DNA of 32,734 bases from Candidatus Accumulibacter aalborgensis (GCF_900089955.1 NZ_FLQX01000144.1:1-32734), one strand, 5' to 3'. Positions 1 to 8,442 are shown, numbered from the stretch's first letter. Numbers and translations: made by a program. The notes: a model not told the origin generated them from the sequence alone.

Positions 1-252
1 GCTTTCAAGCCAGTCGCAAAAAATTTGGCAAACATGCAAAATGGGTTCTGTGTAAGGATATGGCTTGAAGCCGACTGCGGCAGGCTCACTAACCAACCGG
101 GTATCGGTGCGCCGCGCCCCGAGTTGGGCGACGGCGTACGAATGCTGCCGCACGGGCGTTACCTCATTTTCTACTGGGCAAATGAGGACGTTGTTCGGAT
201 TGCGCGAGTCCTGCACAGCGCTCGTGATATGGGGACAGCATTTCAGCAGTGA
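1..252 (+). pseudogene. ParE-like toxin, N-terminally damaged remnant
   Basis: The frame is open from the window edge to a TGA at 250-252. Its second half reads like the C-terminal half of a RelE/ParE toxin: a QPGIGAPRPELG stretch, then an LPHGRYLIFYW strand and a VRIARVLHSARD end, the usual ParE core. The roughly 30 residues before this do not look like the ParE N-terminal helices. A possible TTG or ATG start lies at 25 or 34, but the product would lack the helical hairpin that contacts ParD. No parD-like gene is visible, although the region upstream lies outside the window. I read it as a toxin remnant; a real gene starting upstream of the window cannot be excluded. Confidence 0.55.
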
Positions 253-386
253 CCTTGCACCGTCCGACTTGGGTGGCCGGCTCGCCAGGGGGCGATTGCC
301 GAAGTCGGCGGGTTCTCCCCCGCCCTGCTTGCCATGGCCAGCGCATGTCATGGATGGTCGGTGAGGCGATAATGCCGGCGGCGGCG

Positions 387-649
387 TCAGCCCTTGGGAA
401 CGAAGTGGGTGCTCGTCCTGGTGACCACGCCGTGGTCATCGAAATGGACGTTGAAGTACCACTCCATTCCCGAGTCGACCTTCGTCTTCCAGTCCCAGAC
501 GATTTCCTGCTTCAGCGAGAACGGGGCCCTGGTGAGCCGGTTGGCCGAGCAGGTAAGGCACTTCGTCAGTGCTCATTCCCGGCCTGACCTTGCCACAATC
601 CTCCTCCGTCAGTACCTGCCGCACTTCCTGCCAAGAGCTTGCCGAACAT
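387..649 (-). pseudogene. Degenerate copy of the BamE-like lipoprotein gene
   Basis: This stretch is a nearly identical but broken copy of the lipoprotein gene at 2933-3421. The stop region, the second BamE-type motif (PGMSTDEVPYLLGQPAHQ) and the start region are all recognisable, and similarity continues upstream to about 709. Two lesions are visible. An extra C in the run near 523-530 shifts the frame after the GQPAHQ motif. A deletion near 631 removes about 230 bases that encode the first BamE motif and the mature N-terminus, joining the upstream edge to the signal-peptide end. No functional product is expected. The copy has the same orientation as the intact gene, so the two form direct repeats flanking the chemoreceptor gene. 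Confidence 0.85.
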
Positions 650-869
650 GCCTTCCCTTGCTCCACTCATTGCAGCCAGCAGCCAGGATGGCCGGCGCCA
701 AGGCACGAGGGCCTGAGGATTTTTCAGCCGTTCGACCTGCCCCGGCTCGACTGTCGCCGGGCTTTCCTGTGGTCGGCAAATTGAGATTGACGCGGCATAA
801 TGCGGGCTCATATGACATATACTCTGCTTGGCGCTGCTGGATTTCCTATTCTTTGCACCGGGAGACTGA
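650..869. other. Non-coding stretch upstream of the chemoreceptor gene
   Basis: No credible gene is seen here. The first 60 bases are the outer part of the repeat shared with 3422-3482. The rest holds the candidate promoter listed separately. Confidence 0.5.
787..816 (+). promoter_or_regulatory. Candidate sigma-70 promoter for the chemoreceptor gene
   Basis: TTGACG at 787-792 is followed 18 bases later by TATGAC at 811-816, in an AT-richer patch that also offers TATACT at 818-823. It is the only reasonable -35/-10 pair seen before the 38-residue ORF and the chemoreceptor gene. The assignment rests on pattern only. Confidence 0.3.
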
Positions 870-986
870 CATGACGATCAAGCACCGGCTCGCCACAGCC
901 TGCGGCGCTTGCTGGCAACGGAGCCTCGCACATGAATCGTGGCAATGGGAAAAATATTCGGCACAGGGATTCAATTTGCGGGAGTG
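870..986 (+). CDS. Short ORF (38 aa) ahead of the chemoreceptor gene
   Basis: An ATG at 870 is preceded by a good ribosome-binding site (GGGAG at about 860). The frame runs 38 codons to a TGA at 984-986, four bases before the chemoreceptor ATG. The first residues, [10 protein letters not shown], resemble the start of many methyl-accepting chemotaxis proteins, but the following residues are not hydrophobic as a first membrane helix should be. It may be a leftover start of an older chemoreceptor gene or a translated leader coupled to the next gene. Function unknown. Confidence 0.35.
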
Positions 987-989
987 AAA

Positions 990-2792
990 ATGAATATGTT
1001 TCGGCAGCTTCACGAGTGGTCGGAAAAGAACATCTGGAACACCCTTACCAGGAAGCTGATGGGCTTCACTCTCGTGTTCCTCATCAATCTGGTGTACGTT
1101 GGTATTTATCTGTATGTCAAGGCTTCGGTTCTGGACACGCTGAGCAGTTCGGGCGCCAATGCTGAAGTCGCCAGGGTGGTCGTATCGGCGCTTGACCAGG
1201 GGCTGGTGTGGATGGCCATTCTGACCGGAATTGCATTCGTCTGGATCATTCTCCAGATTGCATACGTGCGTTATCTGGTAGTCAGCCCGGTCAAGAATAT
1301 GGCGCGCATCTTTGACGAAATCGCCTCCGGTCAGGGAGATTTTTCACGCGATCTGCCAGCGACAACTCACGATGAATTCGGCGACCTGGCCATTTCCTAT
1401 AACCGATTCGCTGACCGGATACGAGAAATCATCGGTGAAATACGCAAGATGAGTGTCAGCATTGCACGCGACGCGGCAATCATGCGCAAGAGCGTCGGTG
1501 AGACATCAACCCGTGCAGCGCGTCAGGGAAAATTGACTGAGGCGGTGTTTACCGCCAGTAACGAGGCGACAAAAGCGATCAACGAGGTCTCTTTGTCGAC
1601 CGAACTTATCTCCCGGTCGACCGAAGTCAACCTCGGGAATGCCAAGGGCTCTTTGCAGGAAATGCTCGAAATTGTCGTCAAGGTGCAGTCGGTCAGCAAG
1701 AAACTGGCACGTTTCAACGATACCGTTGCCCATCTCAGCCAGCGTTCTGACAGCATTCGCACCATGGCCGCTCTGATTAGGGATGTCGCCGACCAGACCA
1801 ATCTGCTGGCCTTGAATGCCGCCATTGAAGCGGCGCGTGCCGGTGAAATGGGGCGTGGTTTTGCCGTGGTCGCCGATGAGGTGCGCAAACTGGCCGAGCG
1901 CGTCAATAATTCAGCCTTGGAGATCACTCAAAGTGTGACGGGAATGATTGCCCTGGTGCAAGACACACAAAGCGAGAACGACATGATCAACGTGGATATC
2001 CGCCAGACGCGCGAAGTGGTCGAGCGGTCATCCGAACAGTTTCGACAGATGGTCGGTGATTTTGAAGGAACCAGCGGCCAATTGATCCAGATTGCCGCAG
2101 CAATGGAACAACTGACCGCAACCAATGCGCAGGTGCACGAGAACATGCGCCAGGTTCATTCCCTGTCGGGCGAGGTCGCGCAGAGGATGGGCAGTTCCGA
2201 AAAAGCGGCTGGGGAGCTTTCGAATACGACCGAGTCGGTTCAGGAACTGGTTTCCAGCTTCAAGATCGGCCGTGGGACATTCGACTACAACATTGATTTG
2301 GTGCGAAAGTTTCGTGATGAGCTGCAGAGGAAGCTTGAGGATATGCGCCAGCGAGGTGTCAATGTAATGGATCGTAACTACCGACCGATCATGACGCCGA
2401 AGACCAAACCGCAGAAATTTACGGTGTCCTATGACGAAGCCTATATGCGCGAATGTCAGGGATTGCTTGATTCGGCACTGGCGTCGATCAAAGGCGGCGT
2501 TTACGCGGTGGGGGTTGATTTCAACGGCTACCTAGTGGCCCACAATGCCCCGTTCTCGCAACCGCTGACTGGCGATCAACAGAAGGATCTGATCGGTAAT
2601 CGCACACATCGCATGTTCGACACACCCACCGAGCTGAGAGCAGCGAAGGCCACGGCACCGCTTCTCCTGCAAACCTATCTTCGCGATACCGGCGAACTGA
2701 TGTGCGACATCAGCATGCCAATTTACGTTGGCGGCGTTCACTGGGGGGCGGTACGGGTTGGTTGCCACACCGCCGCCCTGCTTGAAGGGTAA
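990..2792 (+). CDS. Methyl-accepting chemotaxis protein with C-terminal sensor-like domain
   Basis: A 600-residue chemoreceptor. The ATG at 990 is chosen because GGAG lies five bases upstream; a start at 939 would add residues that do not fit. Two membrane helices (about 26-46 and 69-95) enclose only a short outer loop, so there is no classical periplasmic ligand domain. A HAMP region follows (about 95-150), then the coiled-coil signalling domain. Its hairpin tip carries the conserved [19 protein letters not shown] sequence (from about residue 265) that contacts CheA and CheW. After the coiled coil, about 125 extra residues (475-600) include [18 protein letters not shown] and [15 protein letters not shown], which look like a Cache/PAS-type fold placed in the cytoplasm. 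The ligand is unknown. No che genes are nearby, so it is an orphan receptor feeding a chemotaxis or related pathway elsewhere. Confidence 0.93.
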   Translation: MNMFRQLHEWSEKNIWNTLTRKLMGFTLVFLINLVYVGIYLYVKASVLDTLSSSGANAEVARVVVSALDQGLVWMAILTGIAFVWIILQIAYVRYLVVSPVKNMARIFDEIASGQGDFSRDLPATTHDEFGDLAISYNRFADRIREIIGEIRKMSVSIARDAAIMRKSVGETSTRAARQGKLTEAVFTASNEATKAINEVSLSTELISRSTEVNLGNAKGSLQEMLEIVVKVQSVSKKLARFNDTVAHLSQRSDSIRTMAALIRDVADQTNLLALNAAIEAARAGEMGRGFAVVADEVRKLAERVNNSALEITQSVTGMIALVQDTQSENDMINVDIRQTREVVERSSEQFRQMVGDFEGTSGQLIQIAAAMEQLTATNAQVHENMRQVHSLSGEVAQRMGSSEKAAGELSNTTESVQELVSSFKIGRGTFDYNIDLVRKFRDELQRKLEDMRQRGVNVMDRNYRPIMTPKTKPQKFTVSYDEAYMRECQGLLDSALASIKGGVYAVGVDFNGYLVAHNAPFSQPLTGDQQKDLIGNRTHRMFDTPTELRAAKATAPLLLQTYLRDTGELMCDISMPIYVGGVHWGAVRVGCHTAALLEG

Positions 2793-2932
2793 GGCCTGGC
2801 GGCAGGTTTTCCGTGATGGCCGTAGGTCGAGTCGCAGAAGTCTGACCGAGGACCTGCTGATCCGGCAGCATCGCCGACAGAAGGAGCAAGGTCTCCGCTG
2901 CGATCACGGCAATTTTCACTCGGCCAGCGAGC

Positions 2933-3421
2933 TCAGCCTTTGGGAACGAAGTGGGTGCTGGTCCTGGTGACCACGCCGTGGTCATCGAAATGGACGTTGA
3001 AGTACCACTCCATTCCCGAGTCGACCTTCGTCTTCCAGTCCCAGACGGTTTCCTGCTTTAGCGAGAACCGGGCCTGGTGAGCCGGTTGGCCGAGCAGATA
3101 ACGCACTTCGTCAGTGGTCATGCCGGGACTGACCTTGGCGAAATTCTCCTCCGTCAGCACCTGCCGCACTTCGCGCAGGACATTGTCGGGGCCGATGACC
3201 AGCATATAATTGACCATTCCTTCCGGGGTGCGCGGGTACTCCCACGTGCGCGTGCCGTCATCGTCCCGCCACTCGAGGTTTGGCTGGCCCATGATCTGGC
3301 GCACCTCATCGGCGCTGCTGCGACCAGGCCTGAGTTTGTTCAGCTTGTCGGCATCGCAGGCCGACAGGACGGCGGCGATCAGACCGGGTAGAACAATACC
3401 TGCCAAAAGTTTCCCGAACAT
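2933..3421 (-). CDS. BamE/SmpA-like outer membrane lipoprotein with two repeats
   Basis: A 162-residue protein beginning with a lipoprotein signal peptide that ends in LSAC (lipidated Cys about residue 22). Two copies of the SmpA/OmlA (BamE) signature follow: LRPGRSSADEVRQIMGQP and VSPGMTTDEVRYLLGQP. BamE proteins support the outer-membrane beta-barrel assembly complex. This one is longer than BamE because the motif occurs twice, so it is a relative rather than the canonical bamE. The start at 3421 matches the signal peptide; an in-frame ATG at 3442 would add seven residues. The frame stays open upstream to 3655, giving about 78 residues with faint similarity (AAFDRLAPALRTWLWEQ) to the N-terminus of Lhr-type helicases; this may be read-through of older coding DNA. 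A decayed second copy lies at 387-649. Confidence 0.82.
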   Translation of the reverse strand: MFGKLLAGIVLPGLIAAVLSACDADKLNKLRPGRSSADEVRQIMGQPNLEWRDDDGTRTWEYPRTPEGMVNYMLVIGPDNVLREVRQVLTEENFAKVSPGMTTDEVRYLLGQPAHQARFSLKQETVWDWKTKVDSGMEWYFNVHFDDHGVVTRTSTHFVPKG

Positions 3422-3664
3422 GCCTTCCCGTGCTCCACTCATTGCGGCCAGCAGCCAGGATGGCTGGCGCCAAGGCACGAGTATAGACGACTCCACTCGC
3501 GACCCACACTGCTCCCAAAGCCAGGTGCGCAGCGCTGGGGCGAGGCGATCGAAGGCGGCGTGTGGGTCGGCCGCGGTCACGACGAGGGCTGCCTTGACTG
3601 CCTTTTCCTCTGCATGCCGATTCGCTCTTGTCCGTGCCAGCACGTCGAGCGACATTTCCGGCGA

Positions 3665-3835
3665 TCATCCGAACAACATGGCGATCCTGATTCGGTCCAT
3701 AACTGACGTGGATCGGCTCACCAGCACCACCACCAGGCCATCCACTCCTTCGGCGCCGGTGGTACCATTGCGGTACCATGTCAGGCGGATCCACCGTCGT
3801 TCGCCATTCAGTCCCAAGGCGCCGAGTGCCGCCAT
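3665..3835 (-). CDS. Hypothetical short ORF (56 aa)
   Basis: A 56-codon frame from ATG at 3835 to TGA at 3665-3667. It has a hydrophobic stretch (GLVVVLVS) and a charged start (GERRWIRLTWYRNG). It ends just before the open frame that reads into the lipoprotein gene. I do not recognise it. It could be a piece of the same decayed gene as the 3422-3655 stretch, split by a frameshift. Confidence 0.2.
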   Translation of the reverse strand: MAALGALGLNGERRWIRLTWYRNGTTGAEGVDGLVVVLVSRSTSVMDRIRIAMLFG

Positions 3836-3925
3836 CTCCTAGTGCAGTCGTGCCTCCACCCCGGGGCTAGGGCACCAGTCACGCCACAAGTTGGCGCTTG
3901 GGTCGGGGAGCGCCTCGACGCCAAG

Positions 3926-4198
3926 TCAGGCCACTGGTCTGGGTAATGGAAGTTGAAACCTTCCCGCGATGATACCGGCCACGGTCAAGTCTTCGTCAAG
4001 GTCTTCCCATCTCAGCGCATGACCATTCACTTCAACCCGAACCTTCTTGAGATGATCTTCAGACGCTTGACCAAGAATGCAAAAACGGTCCGCCGGAAAC
4101 CCGAATATCCGTCCGTCCGTCAGTTCAAGGTAGATGAACCGCTTTTCGGCCCAAGCTCTGATTGCCACGGGTTCGGTTTCAGTGATTATGGTATTCAT
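3926..4198 (-). CDS. DUF2442 family protein
   Basis: A 90-residue protein. The pattern of an ELTDGRIFGFPADRF strand followed by HALRWEDLDEDLTVAGIIAG is the DUF2442 signature (inward-facing W-x-D-x-DEDL). These small proteins usually follow a DUF4160 gene and are often listed among toxin-antitoxin-like or host-nuclease-related pairs, but their function is not established. Here the ATG at 4198 overlaps by 20 bases the end of a DUF4160-like frame, the usual coupled arrangement, but that partner is only a remnant. The C-terminal tail after AGIIAG is short and non-conserved. Confidence 0.75.
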   Translation of the reverse strand: MNTIITETEPVAIRAWAEKRFIYLELTDGRIFGFPADRFCILGQASEDHLKKVRVEVNGHALRWEDLDEDLTVAGIIAGRFQLPLPRPVA

Positions 4199-4322
4199 GG
4201 TATTTGTCGATCAATATTTGTTCGTTTTCAGAGACAAGCCGCTCGATTTCTCGTAGGTCAAGAGGAGCTAACGCGCGATTGCGAGCTAACGCATCACGTC
4301 GAAAATTACGCTCATCGGTTCG
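4179..4322 (-). pseudogene. C-terminal remnant of a DUF4160 gene
   Basis: After an in-frame TAG at 4323-4325, 47 codons are open to the TGA at 4179-4181. The end, LAPLDLREIERLVSENEQILI followed by a Tyr/His-rich tail, resembles the C-terminal helix of DUF4160 proteins (LREIxxLxEENxxLLLEAW). The N-terminal two-thirds is missing. The stretch overlaps the last codons of the large helicase gene in another frame, so the helicase gene seems to have arrived in, or replaced, the front of this gene. The order DUF4160-DUF2442 supports the reading. Confidence 0.5.
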
Positions 4323-7300
4323 CTACCAGTATGGCTCCGGTAGCGAACCGGCCCGTGATAGACGAATCTCGCCGCCGTACCGCCGGCCAACCTGGCCTCG
4401 CGAACGAACAAGTGGAGGCTGATGCCCAGCCGCTGGTGATCGATAAGTTCCCTTCCCCGCTTCCTCGCCGGCGAAGTCGAATTCTGGCTTTGCCAGTGGA
4501 AGGTGCGCTCATCCAGCCAATGGTCCAGATAGCGATGGTCCTCGGCTTTGCCCTGCTTGTTGAGGGTTACCAGCAGGACGTGAGCCTTCTGAGCTTTGAG
4601 AGTGACATGGCCGCTATTCCAATTGCCGGCGTTGAACGTCTCGCCGAATAGCGACGGGATCTCTTCGCGCAACCACGCCTGGCCAATGGCCATCTCCAGA
4701 GGGTCGATGACTGCCTTGAGCCGGGCGAGGGTGCGCATTTCGTCAGTGGCGGGCAGGTCGTGGTAGTCCGGGTTGCTGGCCTTGAGGAGGTAGCCGCCGT
4801 CCGCCGTCCTGCTGACCGCACGCAAGAGGTACTGATCGTCACCGGCCTCATCCTGCCTTTCGATCGCCAGGACGCAACCAGTGATCGACCCGGCGCTACC
4901 GGCGCCGAGATGCTCGAGCAATAGATAGTCGCCGTCGCGAATCGGCTCCTTGCCGCCACCCATCGAGTTGCCCACAGCGCACGCGATGAAGTGTCGCGCG
5001 GGGTCCAGGCGACCATAGCCACTTCCCAGGGTACGATACTCCTCGGCCTCAGCGCTGCCAGTCCTGAAATGCCCGCAGGCGATTTTGAGGTTGGGGAAGA
5101 ATGGCAGTTCGGTGCGGGTCGCCACGGGGGGGCCGGCCGGCCGGCGAAGGGGAATCACGTTGTCGGCACTTTGCTCCGGCGCACGTCGCACCTCGTAGGC
5201 GGCGAGGCGGTAATCGACGAGTTCCTGGACCAGCGCAGAAAAGGCCTCCAGATGATCGTCCGGTACACTGAAGGTCGGTGCCAGGCGTTGATCCACCGTC
5301 TTGAAGAAAACGGTGGCCGACGAGGTCCGATTAACGCCAGTCCAGGCGGCAACGGGATTCCGCTGCCAATACCGTTGCCAAGCCTCGCTTGTCCCATCGG
5401 CGAGAACACGCAGGTCGGCCGGCAAGTCGGCCAGGAGTGGGCGACGGCGCTGCAGGACCTGCCAAGAACGTTCGGCCAGTTCGGCAAGCGTTGCCGGGCT
5501 TCGCCAGCCGTCGAGTTCCTGCATCGCTTCCAGCAGCACCATCTTGTAACTCCTGGTCATGCTCGTCGCCTCCACTTCGCACAGGAAGGCGCGCTGCGAG
5601 GCGGCGACGGCCGATTCGGTCGGCTCCAGGTCACCCATGACCTCTACCAATTCCAACCAGCTTCCGAACTGCCTGCGCATCGTCAAGAGGTTGGCGCCGG
5701 ATCGGAAGAACTCGCCGAGGCTGGGCCGCCTGCCAAGACCTTCCTTGAGCGCTGCGTAGTCTTTCTCGGTACCTTGGCCATCGAGCGACTTCAGGAAGTC
5801 GATCAATTTGAGGTCGTAATTGACGTAGCAGCCAGCTGGCAGCAGCAATCGTCCCTGCTCGACCTGGCGAGCAAACGCCGCGAGTTGCCGGTAACTGGTA
5901 CCTACGTTGAGCAAGGCCAGCGGCTTATGCAGAAAGCTGTGGTGGTTGCCGATGAAATCGAGAACCACCAAGCGCTCCTTCTCATCGGTCTTTCGCAGTC
6001 CACGGCCAAGTTGCTGCAGGAAGAGGACTTTCGACTCGGTTGGGCGCAACATCATGACCGTGTCGATGGCCGGAAGGTCGACCCCTTCATTGAACAGGTC
6101 GACTGAGAAAATAACCGCCAGACGGCAGTCGCGCAATTGCTCCAGAGCATCACCGCGACTCAGCGACGAGCCCGAATAGACCGCTGCTGCGGCGATGCCG
6201 ACCTGCTGGAAGTGCGCTGCCATGAACTCGGCATGGCGGGTCGACACGCAGAAGGCGAGCGTGCGTTGCTGGCCTCGCTGCTGCCATTCGCGCAAGGCAT
6301 GCCGCGCACGCGCCAAGGTGGCGAGCTTGTTGGCCAGTTGTTCGGGGTCGAAGCGACCATTGCGCCAGGGAATCTCCCGGTAATCGACCGAATCGTCATA
6401 GATCCCGTAGTAGTGAAAAGGGGCAAGCAAACCGCCTTCGATGCCGGCGAACAAGTCATGCGTGAAAACGAGGTTGTCGTCGCACAACGAGAGGATGTCG
6501 GATTGATCGGTGCGGTCGGGAGTCGCCGTCAGCCCGAGCAAGAAGCGGGGGGCGAAGTAATTGAGCACGCGCCGATAGGTCGCGGCGGCAGCATGGTGGA
6601 ATTCGTCAATGACCAGGTAGTCGAAGTGCCCCGGCGAAAAGCGCTCCAGGTGGGACGAGCGGCTCAAGGTCTGCACCGAAGCACAGAGCACATCGACCTC
6701 CGCATCCCGCGTTTGCCCTCGGTAAAACCCAACGCGCGCCTTGGGCCGAATGCGCAGGAAAGTCTCCGCGGCCTGGTCGAGAATTTCTTCGCGATGAGCG
6801 ACGAACAAGACACGCTGCGCACCCGTCTGCTGGGCATCGAATGCCGACAACCAGGTTTTGCCCAGCCCGGTAGCCAGCACTACCAGCCCACGTTGAAACC
6901 CTTGCTGGCGAGTTGCCCGCAGCGCGGCCAAGGCCGCCAACTGCACAGCCGTTGCTTGTGGTGGTGCTTCCTGCTCCTGACTTCCGGGCGCGACTCCCCG
7001 TGGTGGAGGAACCCTGCGTGCTTCATAGCGCTCAATCCACACGTCGGTCAGAGGAACCGTCCTCGGGTGCGCAAAAACCCCCTCGAAACCCATCCTCGTT
7101 TCGAGAAAGCCATCGTCGCCGGGATAGTCGATCCGGTAGTTCCATTCCAGACCCTCTTGCAGGGCTTGTCGGCTGATGTTGCTCGAACCGATGAACGCCG
7201 TTCCATGGCGTTGCCCGGTCTCGGTGTAGCGGGTGAACACGTACGCCTTCAGGTGAAAGCTGCTGTTAGCCGTTTCATATACTCGGACTTGCGCTCCTTT

Positions 7301-8146
7301 TTCCTGCAGCAGCAAGAGCAGGCGCAGTGCATCGGGATCAGTGACGTCCAGGTAGTCGCTGGTCACCACCCGGAGTCGTGCCCTCGGAGCCCCTGTCTCG
7401 CTCGCAGACGCGAGAGCGTCATGCAGGTCCGGCAAGAGCAGGCGCAAGCCCGTGGCTTTGATAAAGGCGACGGCCAGGTCCACTTCCTCCGCGCGGCTGA
7501 TCGATTGGCAGAGGTGGGGCAGAAATGGGTTGTCCCCTCCGGTGAGCAGCTTGTTCGTGGCAGCGCTGCGAACGGCAATCGCGTTGATCCACTGGTCTTG
7601 ACGGTCAGGTCGCTGATCCTCCGTCAACCAGCAATCGAGCGTGCTCAGACTCGGCAACGTGTTCAACCATCCTCGCAGGGTGGCTTCGCTGACATCCGTA
7701 TAGTGGCGGCTTGTATGTTCTCGCTCGCCCTCGCCGACCTTGAAGCTGACGTAGAAAGCACCGCCCGCCTTGAGCGCAGACCACAGCCGCTGCAATGTTG
7801 GTGGAATCTCGAGCGCAGGGAGGTGAAGCAGGCTGGCGCAAGCCCATATGCCGTCATAATGCTCCTGCGCGTTAACGTCGGCGAAGGTCTTGACGGCGAC
7901 AGGCTGACCGAGATGGTGTGAAGCCAATTCTGCCAATCGTGGCGAAGCGTCAAAGGCAACGACACGGTATTTGCGTAGCAGGAAAGCCTTGGCGTCTCGT
8001 CCTGAACCGCAGCCGGCATCGAGGATCAGGCCGCAGGGCTGGAGATATGCGAGGAAGCGCTCATGAAGCGCGGACATGTCGACGTCGGCCGTTTCGGCAA
8101 AGAAAGAATCCGCGTTCTCGTCGTAGTAAGCCAGGGTGTCAGTCAT
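4286..8146 (-). CDS. SAM methyltransferase - PLD nuclease - SF2 helicase - S24-like - DUF3427 fusion protein
   Basis: A single open frame of 1286 residues from ATG at 8146; the extra 46 upstream codons look non-coding. Residues 1-195 are a class I SAM methyltransferase (DAGCGSGRDAKAF at about 43-55, then AFDASP). It lacks the DPPY/NPPY motif of amino-methylating DNA enzymes. Residues 196-375 form a PLD-type nuclease domain with one HxK motif (SFHLKAYVF, His298/Lys300) and a GSSNIS strand. Residues 400-740 are an SF2 DEAD/DEAH-type helicase: ATGLGKT (425-431), DEFH (514-517), TATP (540-543) and QQLGRGLRKT (711-720). Residues about 1045-1150 resemble an S24/LexA fold (GNSM near 1060, PIRDGDYLLL, LLKASNPDY). 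The C-terminus (about 1185-1286) is DUF3427 with FHWQSQNSTSP. PLD-helicase-DUF3427 proteins are known as a family; the front methyltransferase makes this version notable. The context suggests an accessory, probably anti-phage, role (inference). Confidence 0.9.
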   Translation of the reverse strand: MTDTLAYYDENADSFFAETADVDMSALHERFLAYLQPCGLILDAGCGSGRDAKAFLLRKYRVVAFDASPRLAELASHHLGQPVAVKTFADVNAQEHYDGIWACASLLHLPALEIPPTLQRLWSALKAGGAFYVSFKVGEGEREHTSRHYTDVSEATLRGWLNTLPSLSTLDCWLTEDQRPDRQDQWINAIAVRSAATNKLLTGGDNPFLPHLCQSISRAEEVDLAVAFIKATGLRLLLPDLHDALASASETGAPRARLRVVTSDYLDVTDPDALRLLLLLQEKGAQVRVYETANSSFHLKAYVFTRYTETGQRHGTAFIGSSNISRQALQEGLEWNYRIDYPGDDGFLETRMGFEGVFAHPRTVPLTDVWIERYEARRVPPPRGVAPGSQEQEAPPQATAVQLAALAALRATRQQGFQRGLVVLATGLGKTWLSAFDAQQTGAQRVLFVAHREEILDQAAETFLRIRPKARVGFYRGQTRDAEVDVLCASVQTLSRSSHLERFSPGHFDYLVIDEFHHAAAATYRRVLNYFAPRFLLGLTATPDRTDQSDILSLCDDNLVFTHDLFAGIEGGLLAPFHYYGIYDDSVDYREIPWRNGRFDPEQLANKLATLARARHALREWQQRGQQRTLAFCVSTRHAEFMAAHFQQVGIAAAAVYSGSSLSRGDALEQLRDCRLAVIFSVDLFNEGVDLPAIDTVMMLRPTESKVLFLQQLGRGLRKTDEKERLVVLDFIGNHHSFLHKPLALLNVGTSYRQLAAFARQVEQGRLLLPAGCYVNYDLKLIDFLKSLDGQGTEKDYAALKEGLGRRPSLGEFFRSGANLLTMRRQFGSWLELVEVMGDLEPTESAVAASQRAFLCEVEATSMTRSYKMVLLEAMQELDGWRSPATLAELAERSWQVLQRRRPLLADLPADLRVLADGTSEAWQRYWQRNPVAAWTGVNRTSSATVFFKTVDQRLAPTFSVPDDHLEAFSALVQELVDYRLAAYEVRRAPEQSADNVIPLRRPAGPPVATRTELPFFPNLKIACGHFRTGSAEAEEYRTLGSGYGRLDPARHFIACAVGNSMGGGKEPIRDGDYLLLEHLGAGSAGSITGCVLAIERQDEAGDDQYLLRAVSRTADGGYLLKASNPDYHDLPATDEMRTLARLKAVIDPLEMAIGQAWLREEIPSLFGETFNAGNWNSGHVTLKAQKAHVLLVTLNKQGKAEDHRYLDHWLDERTFHWQSQNSTSPARKRGRELIDHQRLGISLHLFVREARLAGGTAARFVYHGPVRYRSHTGSEPMSVIFDVMR

Positions 8147-8148
8147 CT

Positions 8149-8442
8149 TCTCGGAAGGTGCTGGATTCACCGCTGCACACTGGCGGGCTGCCCGACCGGG
8201 AATCCACGGTTGGCACGTCTTTCTTCGAATTGTTCTGGGTGACGAGCAGTCTACTCCTTCCTTCCGGGTCGTGGGCTGTTCCACCCGCCCCGGTTGGCGT
8301 CGCCATGTTCCGGGAAGCGGATGACCTCCACAAGCCGAGCAACCCGGGACTGATCCGGGTCGCCGCAGACAGACGGCTATGGCTCGGCTTCATCCAGCCC
8401 GCGGTCAGGCCAAAGGCCGCCACATGCATAGGATTCGGCCAT
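8149..8442. other. Intergenic stretch without a recognised gene
   Basis: This lies upstream of the helicase-fusion gene. Frames are open on both strands, but none has a convincing ribosome-binding site or a recognisable product. The promoter of the large gene should lie here; I could not pick a clear -35/-10 pair. Confidence 0.4.

Noticed and set aside
6137-7921. Long open frame (594 codons) on the plus strand
   Set aside because: It lies antisense to the helicase-fusion gene. The translation is low-complexity Arg/Gly/Gln-rich without motifs, whereas the minus strand shows clear methyltransferase, PLD and helicase motifs.
8147-8284. 46-residue N-terminal extension of the helicase fusion protein
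   Set aside because: The residues are basic, Cys/Pro-rich and unlike the usual methyltransferase start, which begins at the ATG at 8146 (MTDTLAYYDENAD).
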